Assembly (NCBI GenBank): GCA_000719105.1
Contig: JODX01000013.1
Coordinates: forward strand, 62,001-126,000
Origin: Streptomyces sclerotialus
Lineage (GTDB): Bacteria > Actinomycetota > Actinomycetes > Streptomycetales > Streptomycetaceae
Length of the DNA: 64,000 bases
Direction of reading: 5' to 3'
Made by a program: the position numbers and the translations under genes. The notes below the pieces were generated by a model. It ran no database searches, had not been told where the DNA came from, and worked only from the letters and a program-made list of their open reading frames with translations. Each line of letters starts with the position of its first letter. Position 1 is the first letter of the stretch. Positions 51,313 to 59,164 of the stretch are shown piece by piece.

Positions 51313-51347
51313 GTTCCGATCTGTGCAGTTCCGATCTGAGCAGTTCC
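51313..51347. repeat. 15-bp tandem repeat between aldehyde and alcohol dehydrogenase genes
   Basis: GTTCCGATCTGTGCA (51313-51327), GTTCCGATCTGAGCA (51328-51342) and a partial third GTTCC. It fills the intercistronic gap. Probably replication slippage; it may affect mRNA folding between the two genes. Confidence 0.8.
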
Positions 51348-51363
51348 AAGGGAGTCATCTGTC

Positions 51364-52458
51364 ATGGCTGTCAGCACCGTCCGCGCCGTCGTAGTTCCCG
51401 CCGTCGGAGCCCCGCTGGAGATCACCGGGATCGATCTGCCGGACCCCGGTCCCGGCCAGGTCCGCATCCGGCTCGCCGCCGCCGGGGTCTGCCACTCCGA
51501 CCTGTCCCTGTCCGACGGCACCCTGCGGGTGCCGGTCCCCGCCGTCCTCGGTCACGAGGGCGCGGGCACGGTCGTCGCCGTGGGCGAGGGCGTCACGCAC
51601 CTCGCGCCAGGGGACGGTGCCGTCCTCAACTGGGCGCCCTCCTGCGGCACCTGCCACCCCTGCTCGCTCGGCGAGGTGTGGCTGTGCGCCGACGCCCTCA
51701 GCGGCGCCGCGAACGTCCACGCCCGCCGCGCCGACGACGGCAGCGGCCTGCACCCCGGCCTGAACGTCGCCGCGTTCGCCGAGGAGACGGTCGTACCCGC
51801 GTCCTGCGTGCTGCCCGCCCCGGACGGCGTCCCGCTCACCGACGCCGCCCTGCTCGGCTGCGCGGTCCTCACCGGCTACGGTGCCGTCCACCACTCGGCG
51901 AAGGTCCGGCCCGGCGAGACGGTCGCGGTGTTCGGCGTCGGGGGAGTGGGTCTGGCCACCCTCCAGGCGGCCCGCATCGCGGGCGCGTCGAAGATCGTCG
52001 CCGTCGACGTCTCCCCGGAGAAGGAGGAGCTGGCCCGCGCGGCCGGCGCCACCGACTACGTGGTCGCCTCCGACACCACGGCCCGTGAGATCCGCGCCCT
52101 CACCGGCAAGCAGGGTGTCGACGTCGCCGTGGAGTGCGTGGGCCGCGCGGTCACCATCCGCACGGCCTGGGAGTCCACCCGGCGCGGCGGCCGCACCACG
52201 GTCGTCGGTATCGGCGGCAAGGACCAGCAGGTCACCTTCAACGCCCTGGAGATCTTCCACTGGGGCCGCACCCTGTCCGGCTGTGTGTACGGCAACTCCG
52301 ACCCGGCACGGGACCTGCCGGTGCTGGCCGAGCACATCAGGGCCGGCCGCATGGACCTCGGCGCCCTGGTGACCGAGCGCATCGCGCTGGACGGCATACC
52401 GGCCGCCTTCGAGAACATGCGGGCGGGCAAGGGCGGCAGGGCGCTGGTGGTGTTCTAG
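51364..52458 (+). CDS. Zinc-dependent alcohol dehydrogenase (MDR family)
   Basis: 364 residues. Catalytic zinc site: AAGVCHSDLSLSDG and LGHEGAGTVVAVGEGV. Structural zinc site of four cysteines in WAPSCGTCHPCSLGEVWLCAD. NAD-binding turn VFGVGGVGLATLQAARIAGASKIVAVDVS with an acidic residue favouring NAD. Long MDR length and EVFHWGR-like segment (LEIFHWGRTLSGCVYGNSDP) resemble aryl/allyl-alcohol dehydrogenases. It follows the aldehyde dehydrogenase by 54 bases, so a two-step alcohol-to-acid pathway is likely. Substrate unknown. Confidence 0.94.
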   Translation: MAVSTVRAVVVPAVGAPLEITGIDLPDPGPGQVRIRLAAAGVCHSDLSLSDGTLRVPVPAVLGHEGAGTVVAVGEGVTHLAPGDGAVLNWAPSCGTCHPCSLGEVWLCADALSGAANVHARRADDGSGLHPGLNVAAFAEETVVPASCVLPAPDGVPLTDAALLGCAVLTGYGAVHHSAKVRPGETVAVFGVGGVGLATLQAARIAGASKIVAVDVSPEKEELARAAGATDYVVASDTTAREIRALTGKQGVDVAVECVGRAVTIRTAWESTRRGGRTTVVGIGGKDQQVTFNALEIFHWGRTLSGCVYGNSDPARDLPVLAEHIRAGRMDLGALVTERIALDGIPAAFENMRAGKGGRALVVF

Positions 52459-52501
52459 CCGACGCCCCCGTCCTCGTCCCTTTCCTCGCGGCCCGGCGTG
52501 C

Positions 52502-53470
52502 TCACGCCGACTCCGGGGTGCGCTCGGGCCGTGGTTCCGCCGTCCGCGGCGCCGCGGCCCGGGCCGCCCGCGACCGGGACACCGCCACCCCCGCCAGACA
52601 CAGCACCCCGCCCACCAGCGTGAACAGCCCCGGCACCTCGCCGAGCGCCACCCACGACATCACCACGACCAGGGCCGGGACCGCGTACGTCGTCGCGCCC
52701 ATCCGGCTCGCGGTCGTCCGGGCCAGGGCGTACGCCCACGTGGTGAAGGCCAGCGCGGTCGGGAACACGCCCAGATAGACCATGTTGAGCGTGGCGGAGA
52801 CCGGCGCGTCGGCCGCCTCGGACACCAGCTGCCCGGCGAACGGCAGACAGAACACCGCCCCGACCAGGCAGCCGAACGTCGTCACCTGCAACGCGCTCGC
52901 CCGCTCCAGGGCCGGCTTCTGGGCCACGACTCCGCCCGCGTACGCGACCGCCGCCAGCAGGCACAGCACCACCCCGAGCACGGAGGCACCGCCCTCGCCC
53001 GACATCGACAGCCCCACGGTCACCGCACCCGCGAACGACACCGCCATCCCGGCCAGCAGCCGCGGCGGCATCGCGTCCCCGAGCAGCCGGGCGCCGAGCA
53101 GCGCGATGAGGAGAGGGCCGACGTTCACCACCAGGGCGGCGGTACCGGCGTCCACCTGCTGCTCGCCCCAGTTCAGGGCCACCATGTAGAAGCCGAACCA
53201 GAGCACCCCCGATATCGCGATCCCGCGCCAGGCGGCTCGCGGCGGCCACCCCGCTCTCCGTACGAGACAGATCGCCCCCAGCGTCAGAGCACCGGCCAGC
53301 AGCCGCCCGAGGGCCAGCGCGCCCGGCGAGTACGCGGCACCCGCGCTGCGGATCGAGACGAAGGCGGAGGCCCACAGCACCACGGTGACGGTGGCGGCGC
53401 CCGCGGCGAGCAGTTCGGTCCGGCGGTGCGGGCGGGGGGAGGAAGAGGGGACGTCGGGGGCGTGCATCAT
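52502..53470 (-). CDS. EamA/DMT-superfamily transporter
   Basis: 322 residues, ten helices in two EamA repeats. First repeat: TVVLWASAFVSIRSAGAAYSPGALALGRLLAGA and FYMVALNWGEQQVDAGTAALVVNVGPLLIALLG. Second repeat: VVLCLLAAVAYAGGVVAQKPAL and MVYLGVFPTALAFTTWAYALARTTASRMGATTYAVPALVVVMSWVALGEVP. Probably exports a metabolite or amino acid. Converges on the alcohol dehydrogenase gene; it may begin its own transcript. Confidence 0.9.
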   Translation of the reverse strand: MMHAPDVPSSSPRPHRRTELLAAGAATVTVVLWASAFVSIRSAGAAYSPGALALGRLLAGALTLGAICLVRRAGWPPRAAWRGIAISGVLWFGFYMVALNWGEQQVDAGTAALVVNVGPLLIALLGARLLGDAMPPRLLAGMAVSFAGAVTVGLSMSGEGGASVLGVVLCLLAAVAYAGGVVAQKPALERASALQVTTFGCLVGAVFCLPFAGQLVSEAADAPVSATLNMVYLGVFPTALAFTTWAYALARTTASRMGATTYAVPALVVVMSWVALGEVPGLFTLVGGVLCLAGVAVSRSRAARAAAPRTAEPRPERTPESA

Positions 53471-53548
53471 GCTCCAGAGGCTAGGAGAGGGACGGTTCGA
53501 GGGCTCGCGGATTCCGGACGGGGCGGTCCCGGGGGGAGGGCGGCGGGC

Positions 53549-54262
53549 TCAGCGGAGCGCCACCGCCTCGATGCCCAGCAGGCCGGACAGCGCCTGCTCA
53601 CCGGCCCCCGTCACCTTCACCGCCCGCCCGGAGCCGATGCGCACGCACCAGCCCGCGTCCAGCGCGTGCCGGCACAGGGCCGCGCCCGCGACGCCCGCGA
53701 GGTGCGGGCGGCGCTCGGTCCAGTCGAGGCAGGCGCGGGCCAGCGGGCGGCGCCCGGTCCGGTCGAGGCGGATCCCGGCGGAGCCGAACCAGGCCAGCCC
53801 CGCCTCGGTGAGCGCGAAGCCGGTGTCCTGGACCAGCAGCCCGCGCGCGGTGAACGCGTCGGTGAGCGTGATGCCGAGCCGCCCTGCCAGGTGGTCGTAG
53901 CAGGTGCGGCCGCGCGCCATCGCCGACCCGGCGCTCGACTCCCGCAGTGTGCGCGGGCGCCGGGCCACGGCCTCCGGCGCCACCTGCGCGGCCAGGTCCT
54001 CCACCAGCTGCGCGACCCGCGCGTCGGCCAGCCGTACGTACCGGTGCCGTCCCTGCCGCTCCTCCGCGAGCAGCCCGCCCGCGACCAGCTTGCCCAGGTG
54101 CTCGCTCAGCGTGGACGGGGCGACCCCGGCGTGGCGCGCCAGCTCACCGGCGGTCCATGCCCGCCCGTCGAGCAGCGCCAGCAGACAGGCGGCTCGCGTC
54201 TCGTCGGCGATCAGCCCGGCCAGCCGCGCGAGTCCCGGTGCTTCGGCGTCCCTGGTGGTCAT
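53549..54262 (-). CDS. ArsR-like winged-helix regulator with extended C-terminal domain
   Basis: About 237 residues from MTTRDAEAPGLARLAGLIADETR; MLGP at 54274 is an alternative. N-terminal wHTH: ARLAGLIADETRAACLLALLDGRAWTAGELARHAGVAPSTLSEHLGKLVAGGLLAEERQGRHRYVRLAD. The C-terminal half has RTCYDHLAGRLGITLTDAFTARGLLVQD and LDWTERRPHLAGVAGAALCRHALDAGWCVRIG, a second domain common in this Streptomyces group, with several cysteines (RTCYDH, RACLDW, ALCRH, GWCVR). It likely controls itself or the nearby exporter. Inducer unknown; thiol-reactive or metal sensing is possible but unproven. Confidence 0.85.
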   Translation of the reverse strand: MTTRDAEAPGLARLAGLIADETRAACLLALLDGRAWTAGELARHAGVAPSTLSEHLGKLVAGGLLAEERQGRHRYVRLADARVAQLVEDLAAQVAPEAVARRPRTLRESSAGSAMARGRTCYDHLAGRLGITLTDAFTARGLLVQDTGFALTEAGLAWFGSAGIRLDRTGRRPLARACLDWTERRPHLAGVAGAALCRHALDAGWCVRIGSGRAVKVTGAGEQALSGLLGIEAVALR

Positions 54263-54308
54263 GGGTCCCAGCATGCGGCACGGACGCTTCGGCGCCCGCC
54301 GAAGTGTC

Positions 54309-54992
54309 CTATGCGGAAGCGCCGGAAGCGCCGGAAGCGCCGGAAGCGTCCTGAGCGGTCGCCCGTATCTGCTCGTACTGCTGCGCCAGCCCGTCCAGCA
54401 GCGCCGTCAGACCGGTCTCGAAGGCCCGCTCGTCGATCTTCTCCTGCCGGTCGGCCAGGAGGTGGGCCTGGCCGAGGTGCGGGTAGTCGGCGGGGTCGTA
54501 CGCCGCCTCGTCGTCGACGAACCCCCCGGCGAAGGAGCCGAGCGCCGAGCCCATGACGAAGTAGCGCATCAGGGCGCCGATGGACGTGGCCTGGGCCGGG
54601 GGCCAGCCCGCCTCGACCATCGCGCCGAAGACCGCGTCCGCGAGGCGCAGGCCGGCCGGGCGGCGGCCGGGGCCGCGGGCGAGGACCGGGACGATGTTGG
54701 GGTGGTCGCGCAGGGCGGTCCGGTAGGAGACGGCCCAGTCGTGCAGCGCGGTCCGCCAGTCCCCGCCGTCCTCGAACATCTCCAGGTCGACCTGCGCGCT
54801 CACCGAGTCCGCCACCGCCTCCAGGATCTCGTCCTTGGTGCGGAAGTGGTTGTACAGCGACGGGCCGCTGACGCCGAGTTCGGCGGCGAGGCGGCGGGTG
54901 GAGAGGGCCGCCAGGCCCTCGGTGTCGACCAGTTCCCGGGCCACGGCGACGATCCGGTCGGTGCTCAGGAGGGGCTTGCGCGGTCGGGCCAT
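54309..54992 (-). CDS. TetR-family regulator of acyl-CoA/aldehyde dehydrogenase genes
   Basis: 227 residues from MARPRKPLLSTDRIVAVARE; MCAM 9 bases upstream is an alternative. HTH: LVDTEGLAALSTRRLAAELGVSGPSLYNHFRTKDEILEAVADSVS. C-terminal ligand domain with LRDHPNIVPVLARGPGRRPAGLRLADAVFGAMVEAGW. The extreme C-terminus is GASGASGASA, from 9-base tandem repeats. It is divergent from the acyl-CoA dehydrogenase with 62 bases between, containing a 19-bp palindrome; the same palindrome precedes the aldehyde dehydrogenase. An acyl-CoA or aldehyde-derived ligand is likely. Confidence 0.9.
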   Translation of the reverse strand: MARPRKPLLSTDRIVAVARELVDTEGLAALSTRRLAAELGVSGPSLYNHFRTKDEILEAVADSVSAQVDLEMFEDGGDWRTALHDWAVSYRTALRDHPNIVPVLARGPGRRPAGLRLADAVFGAMVEAGWPPAQATSIGALMRYFVMGSALGSFAGGFVDDEAAYDPADYPHLGQAHLLADRQEKIDERAFETGLTALLDGLAQQYEQIRATAQDASGASGASGASA

Positions 54993-55018
54993 GGCGCACA
55001 TAGTAGGGCTGCGGCGTA

Positions 55019-55037
55019 AAACTAGCAGTGTTAGTTT
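55019..55037. promoter_or_regulatory. 19-bp palindromic TetR-type operator between TetR and acyl-CoA dehydrogenase
   Basis: AAACTAGCAGTGTTAGTTT in the 62-base divergent gap, 18 bases before the dehydrogenase start. Twin of the site at 49838-49856. Expected to repress both flanking genes when bound. Confidence 0.78.
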
Positions 55038-55054
55038 CAGTGGGGTGACACTTC

Positions 55055-56206
55055 GTGAACCTTGAGCTCAGCGAGGAGCAGGTCGCCGTGCGGCGGCTCG
55101 CCAGGGACTTCGTCGAGGGCGAGATCGCCCCGCACGTGGTCGAGTGGGACCGGGCCGAGGCCGTCGACCGCTCGATCGTGAAGAAGCTCGGCGAGGTCGG
55201 CTTCCTCGGGCTCACGATCGACGAGGAGTACGGCGGCAGCGGCGGCGACCACCTCGCGTACTGCCTGGTGACCGAGGAGCTCGGGCGCGGTGACTCCTCC
55301 GTGCGCGGCATCGTCTCCGTCTCGCTGGGGCTGGTCGCCAAGACCGTCGCGTCCTGGGGGGACGAGGAGCAGAAGCGGCGCTGGCTGCCCGGGCTCACGT
55401 CGGGGGAGTACGTGGGCTGCTTCGGCCTCACCGAACCCGGTACCGGCTCCGACGCCGGCAACCTGTCCACGCGCGCGGTGCGCGACGGGGACTCGTACGT
55501 GATCAACGGCGCCAAGATGTTCATCACCAACGGCACCTGGGCCGACGTCGTGCTGCTCTTCGCGCGGTCCACCGACGCCCCCGGGCACAAGGGCGTCTCC
55601 GCGTTCCTGGTGCCCACGGACACCCCCGGGCTGACCCGCCGGACGGTGCACGGCAAGCTGGGGCTGCGCGGACAGGCCACCGCGGAGCTGGTCCTGGAGG
55701 ACGTGCGGGTGCCCGCGAGCGCCATGCTGGGGCCCGAGGGCAAGGGATTCGCCGTCGCGATGTCCGCGCTGGCCAAGGGGCGGATGTCGGTGGCGGCGGG
55801 GTGCGTCGGGATCGCCCAGGCCGCGCTGGACGCCGCGGTGTCGTACGCGACCCAGCGCGAGCAGTTCGGGAAGACCATCGCCCATCACCAGCTGGTGCAG
55901 GAACTCATCAGCGACATCGCCCTGGACGTCGACGCGGCACGGCTGTTGACCTGGCGCGTCGCCGATCTGATCGACCGCGGGCAGCCCTTCGCCACCGAGT
56001 CCAGCAAGGCCAAGCTGTTCGCCTCCGAGGCCGCCGTGCGCGCTGCGAACAACGCCCTCCAGGTCTACGGCGGGTACGGCTACATCGACGAGTACCCGGT
56101 GGGCAAGCTGCTGCGGGACGCGCGCGTGATGACCCTCTACGAGGGCACCAGCCAGATACAGAAGCTCGTCATCGGCCGGGCGCTGACCGGCGTCTCGGCC
56201 TTCTGA
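55055..56206 (+). CDS. Acyl-CoA dehydrogenase
   Basis: 383 residues, GTG start (VNLELSEEQVAVRRLARDFVEGEIAPH). FAD/substrate motifs: GCFGLTEPGTGSDAGNLSTRAV, VINGAKMFITNGTWADVVLLFA, and C-terminal AATQREQFGKTI-like SYATQREQFGKTIAHHQLVQELISDI, then QVYGGYGYIDEYPVGKLLRDARVMTLYEGTSQIQKLVI with the catalytic Glu (YEGTSQIQ). Carries out the first oxidation of beta-oxidation or branched-chain acyl-CoA breakdown. Divergent from TetR with a shared operator. Likely part of a small acyl-chain degradation regulon with the aldehyde/alcohol dehydrogenases. Confidence 0.95.
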   Translation: MNLELSEEQVAVRRLARDFVEGEIAPHVVEWDRAEAVDRSIVKKLGEVGFLGLTIDEEYGGSGGDHLAYCLVTEELGRGDSSVRGIVSVSLGLVAKTVASWGDEEQKRRWLPGLTSGEYVGCFGLTEPGTGSDAGNLSTRAVRDGDSYVINGAKMFITNGTWADVVLLFARSTDAPGHKGVSAFLVPTDTPGLTRRTVHGKLGLRGQATAELVLEDVRVPASAMLGPEGKGFAVAMSALAKGRMSVAAGCVGIAQAALDAAVSYATQREQFGKTIAHHQLVQELISDIALDVDAARLLTWRVADLIDRGQPFATESSKAKLFASEAAVRAANNALQVYGGYGYIDEYPVGKLLRDARVMTLYEGTSQIQKLVIGRALTGVSAF

Positions 56207-56251
56207 TCCCCGCTTCCCGATCTCTGTGTCTGAGTACGCGGGTGAGTAGGA

Positions 56252-56281
56252 CGGCGGATGTGGTTCGGGCCACGTCCGCCG
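56252..56281 (+). terminator. Terminator after acyl-CoA dehydrogenase
   Basis: 12-bp stem CGGCGGATGTGG (56252-56263) with CCACGTCCGCCG (56270-56281), one T-G pair, and a TTCGGG loop. The next gene's start is 13 bases beyond, so it may also act as an attenuator. Confidence 0.75.
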
Positions 56282-56293
56282 ATCCTTTTCCGC

Positions 56294-56584
56294 ATGAGTG
56301 AGACACCGGTCAAGCAGCAGTCCACGACGGCCTTCTACGGGCAGGCCGTCGCCTCGTTCGCCGTCGCCATGGCGGCCACGGCCATCGGCATCTACCGGCT
56401 GGACGCGGACGCCTGGGTCCGGGGCTTCCTGGCCATCGCCGTGCTGTATCTCGTGACCTCGGCCTTCACCCTCGCCAAGGTGATCCGCGACCGGCAGGAG
56501 GCCGGGCAGATCGTCAGCCGGGTCGACCAGGCCCGGCTGGAGAAGCTGCTCGCCGAGCACGACCCCTTCATGGAAAAGCTGTGA
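56294..56584 (+). CDS. YiaA/YiaB-family inner membrane protein
   Basis: 96 residues. Two helices, AFYGQAVASFAVAMAATAIGIYRLD and WVRGFLAIAVLYLVTSAFTLAKVIRDRQE, match the YiaAB two-helix domain, followed by a charged tail ARLEKLLAEHDPFMEKL. Function unknown; probably a small membrane stress protein. It lies on the same strand as the acyl-CoA dehydrogenase, behind the terminator hairpin. Confidence 0.88.
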   Translation: MSETPVKQQSTTAFYGQAVASFAVAMAATAIGIYRLDADAWVRGFLAIAVLYLVTSAFTLAKVIRDRQEAGQIVSRVDQARLEKLLAEHDPFMEKL

Positions 56585-56612
56585 GGCGTCGTGCACGCGC
56601 CGAGCGGGCTCT

Positions 56613-56628
56613 CTAAGCAACCGCTCAC
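56613..56628. promoter_or_regulatory. Imperfect copy of 16-bp palindrome upstream of TetR gene
   Basis: CTAAGCAACCGCTCAC, 48 bases before the TetR start. It matches 13 of 16 bases of the perfect palindrome at 57813-57828, with an intact left arm. A likely autoregulatory site. Confidence 0.65.
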
Positions 56629-56676
56629 CTTCGGGGGTATGGTGTTCACCCTGCCACGGGAAGGGGCGAACGAGCG

Positions 56677-57303
56677 ATGAGTACGGCGGAGGAGACGGCC
56701 GGCGGCGAGGCGCAGCCGTGGGGTGAGGTCACCCCGGACGCGGCCCGGCGGCTGCTCGTCGCCGCGGTGGAGGCCTTCGCCGAGCGCGGGTACCACGCGA
56801 CGACGACCCGCGACATCGCGAGCCGCGCGGGCATGAGCCCGGCCGCGCTCTACATCCACTACAAGACCAAGGAAGAGCTGCTCCAGCGGATCAGCCGCAT
56901 CGGGCACGAGAAGGCGCTCAAGGTGCTGCGGACGGCGGCGGAGGCGGAGGGCAGCCCCACCGAGCGGCTCGCCGAGGCCGTACGGTCCTTCGTGCGCTGG
57001 CACGCCGGGCAGCACACGGTCGCGCGGGTCGTCCAGTACGAGCTGGACGCCCTCGGCCCGGACGCGCGCGCCGAGATCGTGGCGCTGCGGCGGCGGAACG
57101 ACGCGACCGTGCGCGAGATCATCGAGGACGGCGTGGCGGCGGGCGAGTTCGACGTGCCCGACGTGAAGGGCACCACGCTGGCCGTGCTGTCGCTCTGCAT
57201 CGACGTGGCCCGCTGGTTCAACGTGAACGGCCCCCGGACGCCCGACGAGGTCGGCGCGCTCTACGCCGACCTCGTGCTGCGCATGGTGGGCGCTCAGAAG
57301 TAG
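56677..57303 (+). CDS. TetR-family regulator (fatty-acid/acyl-CoA type)
   Basis: 208 residues. HTH: DAARRLLVAAVEAFAERGYHATTTRDIASRAGMSPAALYIHYKTKEELLQRISRIGHEKAL. The ligand domain includes RLAEAVRSFVRWHAGQHTVARVVQYELDALGPDARAEIVALRRRNDATVREIIEDGVAAGEFDVPDVKGTTLAVLSLCIDVARWFN, similar to KstR2-like and other acyl-CoA-responsive regulators. It converges on, and overlaps by 10 bases, the MaoC dehydratase gene. The operator pair suggests it represses both itself and MaoC. Confidence 0.9.
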   Translation: MSTAEETAGGEAQPWGEVTPDAARRLLVAAVEAFAERGYHATTTRDIASRAGMSPAALYIHYKTKEELLQRISRIGHEKALKVLRTAAEAEGSPTERLAEAVRSFVRWHAGQHTVARVVQYELDALGPDARAEIVALRRRNDATVREIIEDGVAAGEFDVPDVKGTTLAVLSLCIDVARWFNVNGPRTPDEVGALYADLVLRMVGAQK

Positions 57304-57755
57304 TAGCGGGACACCGACTCCGCCACGCACACCGGCTTGTCGCCGCCCTCGCGCTCGATCGTCACCGCGGTCGTGATCTGGACCCCGCCGCCCGCCTCCG
57401 TGACGTCGGCGAGGGTGACGGCGGCGCGCAGCCGGGACCCCACCGGGACGGTGGCGGGGAAACGGACCTTGTTGGTGCCGTAGTTGACGCCCATCTTCAC
57501 GTTCTCGACCTTGAGCACCTGCGGCACCAGCAGGGGCAGCAGCGACAGGGTGAGGTAGCCGTGCGCGATGGTCGTGCCGAACGGTCCCGCGGCCGCCTTC
57601 TCCGGGTCCACGTGTATCCACTGGTGGTCGCCCGTGGCGTCGGCGAAGAGGTCGATGCGCTTCTGGTCGACCTCCAGCCAGTCGCTGTACCCGAGCTGCT
57701 CGCCCACCGCCGCCTTGAGCTCCTCGGCGGAGGTGAAGATCCTCGGCTCTGCCAT
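57294..57755 (-). CDS. MaoC-family enoyl-CoA/hydroxyacyl dehydratase
   Basis: 153 residues, ATG 57755 with GGGAGGACGG upstream. Hot-dog fold hydratase: LGYSDWLEVDQKRIDLFADATGDHQWIHVDPEKAAAGPFGTTIAHGYLTLSLLPLL contains the hydratase motif (D-x4-H: DATGDHQWIH) and AHGYLTLS. Then VKMGVNYGTNKVRFPATVPVGSRLRA. Likely hydrates enoyl-CoA in fatty-acid breakdown or polyketide-type metabolism. A perfect 16-bp palindrome lies 58 bases upstream of its start. Confidence 0.94.
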   Translation of the reverse strand: MAEPRIFTSAEELKAAVGEQLGYSDWLEVDQKRIDLFADATGDHQWIHVDPEKAAAGPFGTTIAHGYLTLSLLPLLVPQVLKVENVKMGVNYGTNKVRFPATVPVGSRLRAAVTLADVTEAGGGVQITTAVTIEREGGDKPVCVAESVSRYYF

Positions 57756-57812
57756 GTTCCGTCCTCCCGCATCCCGTGTGTCCGGGCCGTACTGCCTTCT
57801 CTGGGCACACAC

Positions 57813-57828
57813 CTAAGCAACTGCTTAG
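57813..57828. promoter_or_regulatory. Perfect 16-bp palindrome upstream of MaoC gene
   Basis: CTAAGCA-AC-TGCTTAG with perfect 7-bp arms, 58 bases before the MaoC start and 99 before soxR. The same left arm precedes the neighbouring TetR gene. Confidence 0.8.
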
Positions 57829-57926
57829 CATGGTCGGGGTCCGGGCCCCTGTCAACGGAGGGCGCCGTCGGAGAAGCGACGGAGAAGCAACGGAGAAGCA
57901 TGCGACCGGTGGGTAGGGTCTGAGAG

Positions 57927-58433
57927 GTGCCCCAGATCCCCGAGAAGATCCACGAGTTGACCGTCGGCCAGCTGTCGGCCCGCAGCGGCGCCGCCGTCTC
58001 CGCCCTGCACTTCTATGAGTCCAAGGGCCTCATCAGCAGCCGCCGCACCAGCGGCAACCAGCGCCGCTACCAGCGCGACGCGCTGCGCCGGGTGGCCTTC
58101 GTACGGGCCGCGCAGCGCGTCGGCATCCCGCTCGCCACGATCCGCGAGGCCCTCGCCGAGCTCCCCGAGGAGCGCACCCCGACCCACGAGGACTGGGCCC
58201 GGCTGTCTCAGGCGTGGCGGTCCGAGCTCGACGAGCGCATCAAGCAGCTCAACCGGCTGCGCGACCACCTCACCGACTGCATCGGCTGCGGCTGTCTGTC
58301 CCTGGACACCTGTGTGCTGTCCAACCCCGACGACGTCTTCGGCGAGCGGCGGAGCGGCTCCCGCCTCCTGGTGGAGCGCGCCCCGACCGGACGAGGGGGA
58401 GGGAAGCGGGAGCCCGGCAAGAAGGAGGCGTAG
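57927..58433 (+). CDS. soxR: Redox-sensing MerR-family regulator SoxR
   Basis: 168 residues, GTG start. Mer[75 protein letters not shown]. The dimerisation helix leads to the 2Fe-2S ligand motif [12 protein letters not shown] (C-x2-C-x-C-x5-C), diagnostic for SoxR. In Streptomyces SoxR responds to redox-active pigments and controls a few oxidoreductase and exporter genes rather than soxS. The C-terminal tail ([17 protein letters not shown]) is longer than in E. coli. I find no convincing SoxR box in its own promoter region. Confidence 0.94.
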   Translation: MPQIPEKIHELTVGQLSARSGAAVSALHFYESKGLISSRRTSGNQRRYQRDALRRVAFVRAAQRVGIPLATIREALAELPEERTPTHEDWARLSQAWRSELDERIKQLNRLRDHLTDCIGCGCLSLDTCVLSNPDDVFGERRSGSRLLVERAPTGRGGGKREPGKKEA

Positions 58434-58438
58434 GGGGA

Positions 58439-58866
58439 CTACTCGAACTCCGTGCCGCCCTTCCGCGTCAGATACGCCGGGCTGACCGCCTCCACGCCGA
58501 CACCGCGCTCCATCAGGCCGCCGCGACCTCCTCCGCGCCCGGCTCGTCCCAGTTGACCGAGGCGTGATCGGGCAGGACCGTCCAGGAACGCACGCGCGCG
58601 ACACGGGCAGCCGGAGCGGGCTCGGCCCACGCACCGGTGGTCACCCCGACCGGCACCCGGACCCGTGCCCGTACGGGCGTGAGCGCCGCCGCGACCGCGG
58701 ACGCCGCCAACGTGTCCTCGCCGCACGGGGACTTGGGGTGCACATGCACATCCGTAGCCCCCGTCGCGACGGCCCGCTCCGCCGCCTCGGCCATGTCCCC
58801 GGGTGTCAGTGGCACCGCGGCACCGTCGACCGAACCACGGGCTCCGTTCAGACAGACCTGCACCAT
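58439..58866 (-). pseudogene. Broken 3-keto-5-aminohexanoate cleavage (BKACE) family gene
   Basis: Starts as a normal BKACE protein: MVQVCLNGARGSVDGAAVPL, then TDVHVHPKSPCGEDTLAAS with metal-binding HxH, then VPVGVTTGAWAEP and VRSWTVLPDHASVNWDEPGA. After EEVAAA a stop appears at 58513, because one C seems missing from a GGCC run. The expected continuation LMERGVGVEA is in the next frame. It then runs into non-family sequence (VSPAYLTRKGGTEFE) and stops at 58439, so roughly 100 C-terminal residues are also gone. Not functional. Confidence 0.8.
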
Positions 58867-59164
58867 GTTCCCGATGATGACAGCCGCCACCGACAACGCG
58901 GGATGCCGCTCGGCGGGTCAGGCTCCCCGCGGGCATCTCGCTCCGGCACGGGGGTGCGGCCTCCCCGGCGCACCCCCGCCGCACGGTACGGCGATCCGCC
59001 TCCGGCGCCACCGCCGGTGTCGAGAGCGCGACCGTACTCGGCCCTTCGGGTCTCAGCGCCCCCCGAGCGCTCGGCTTCCTCCCCACGCCCGGTCCCTCCC
59101 GGGCGGGGGCACCCCCATGAGCACGGTCCCCCCAGGTCTCCCGACACCGGAGTGCTCCTTGGGC

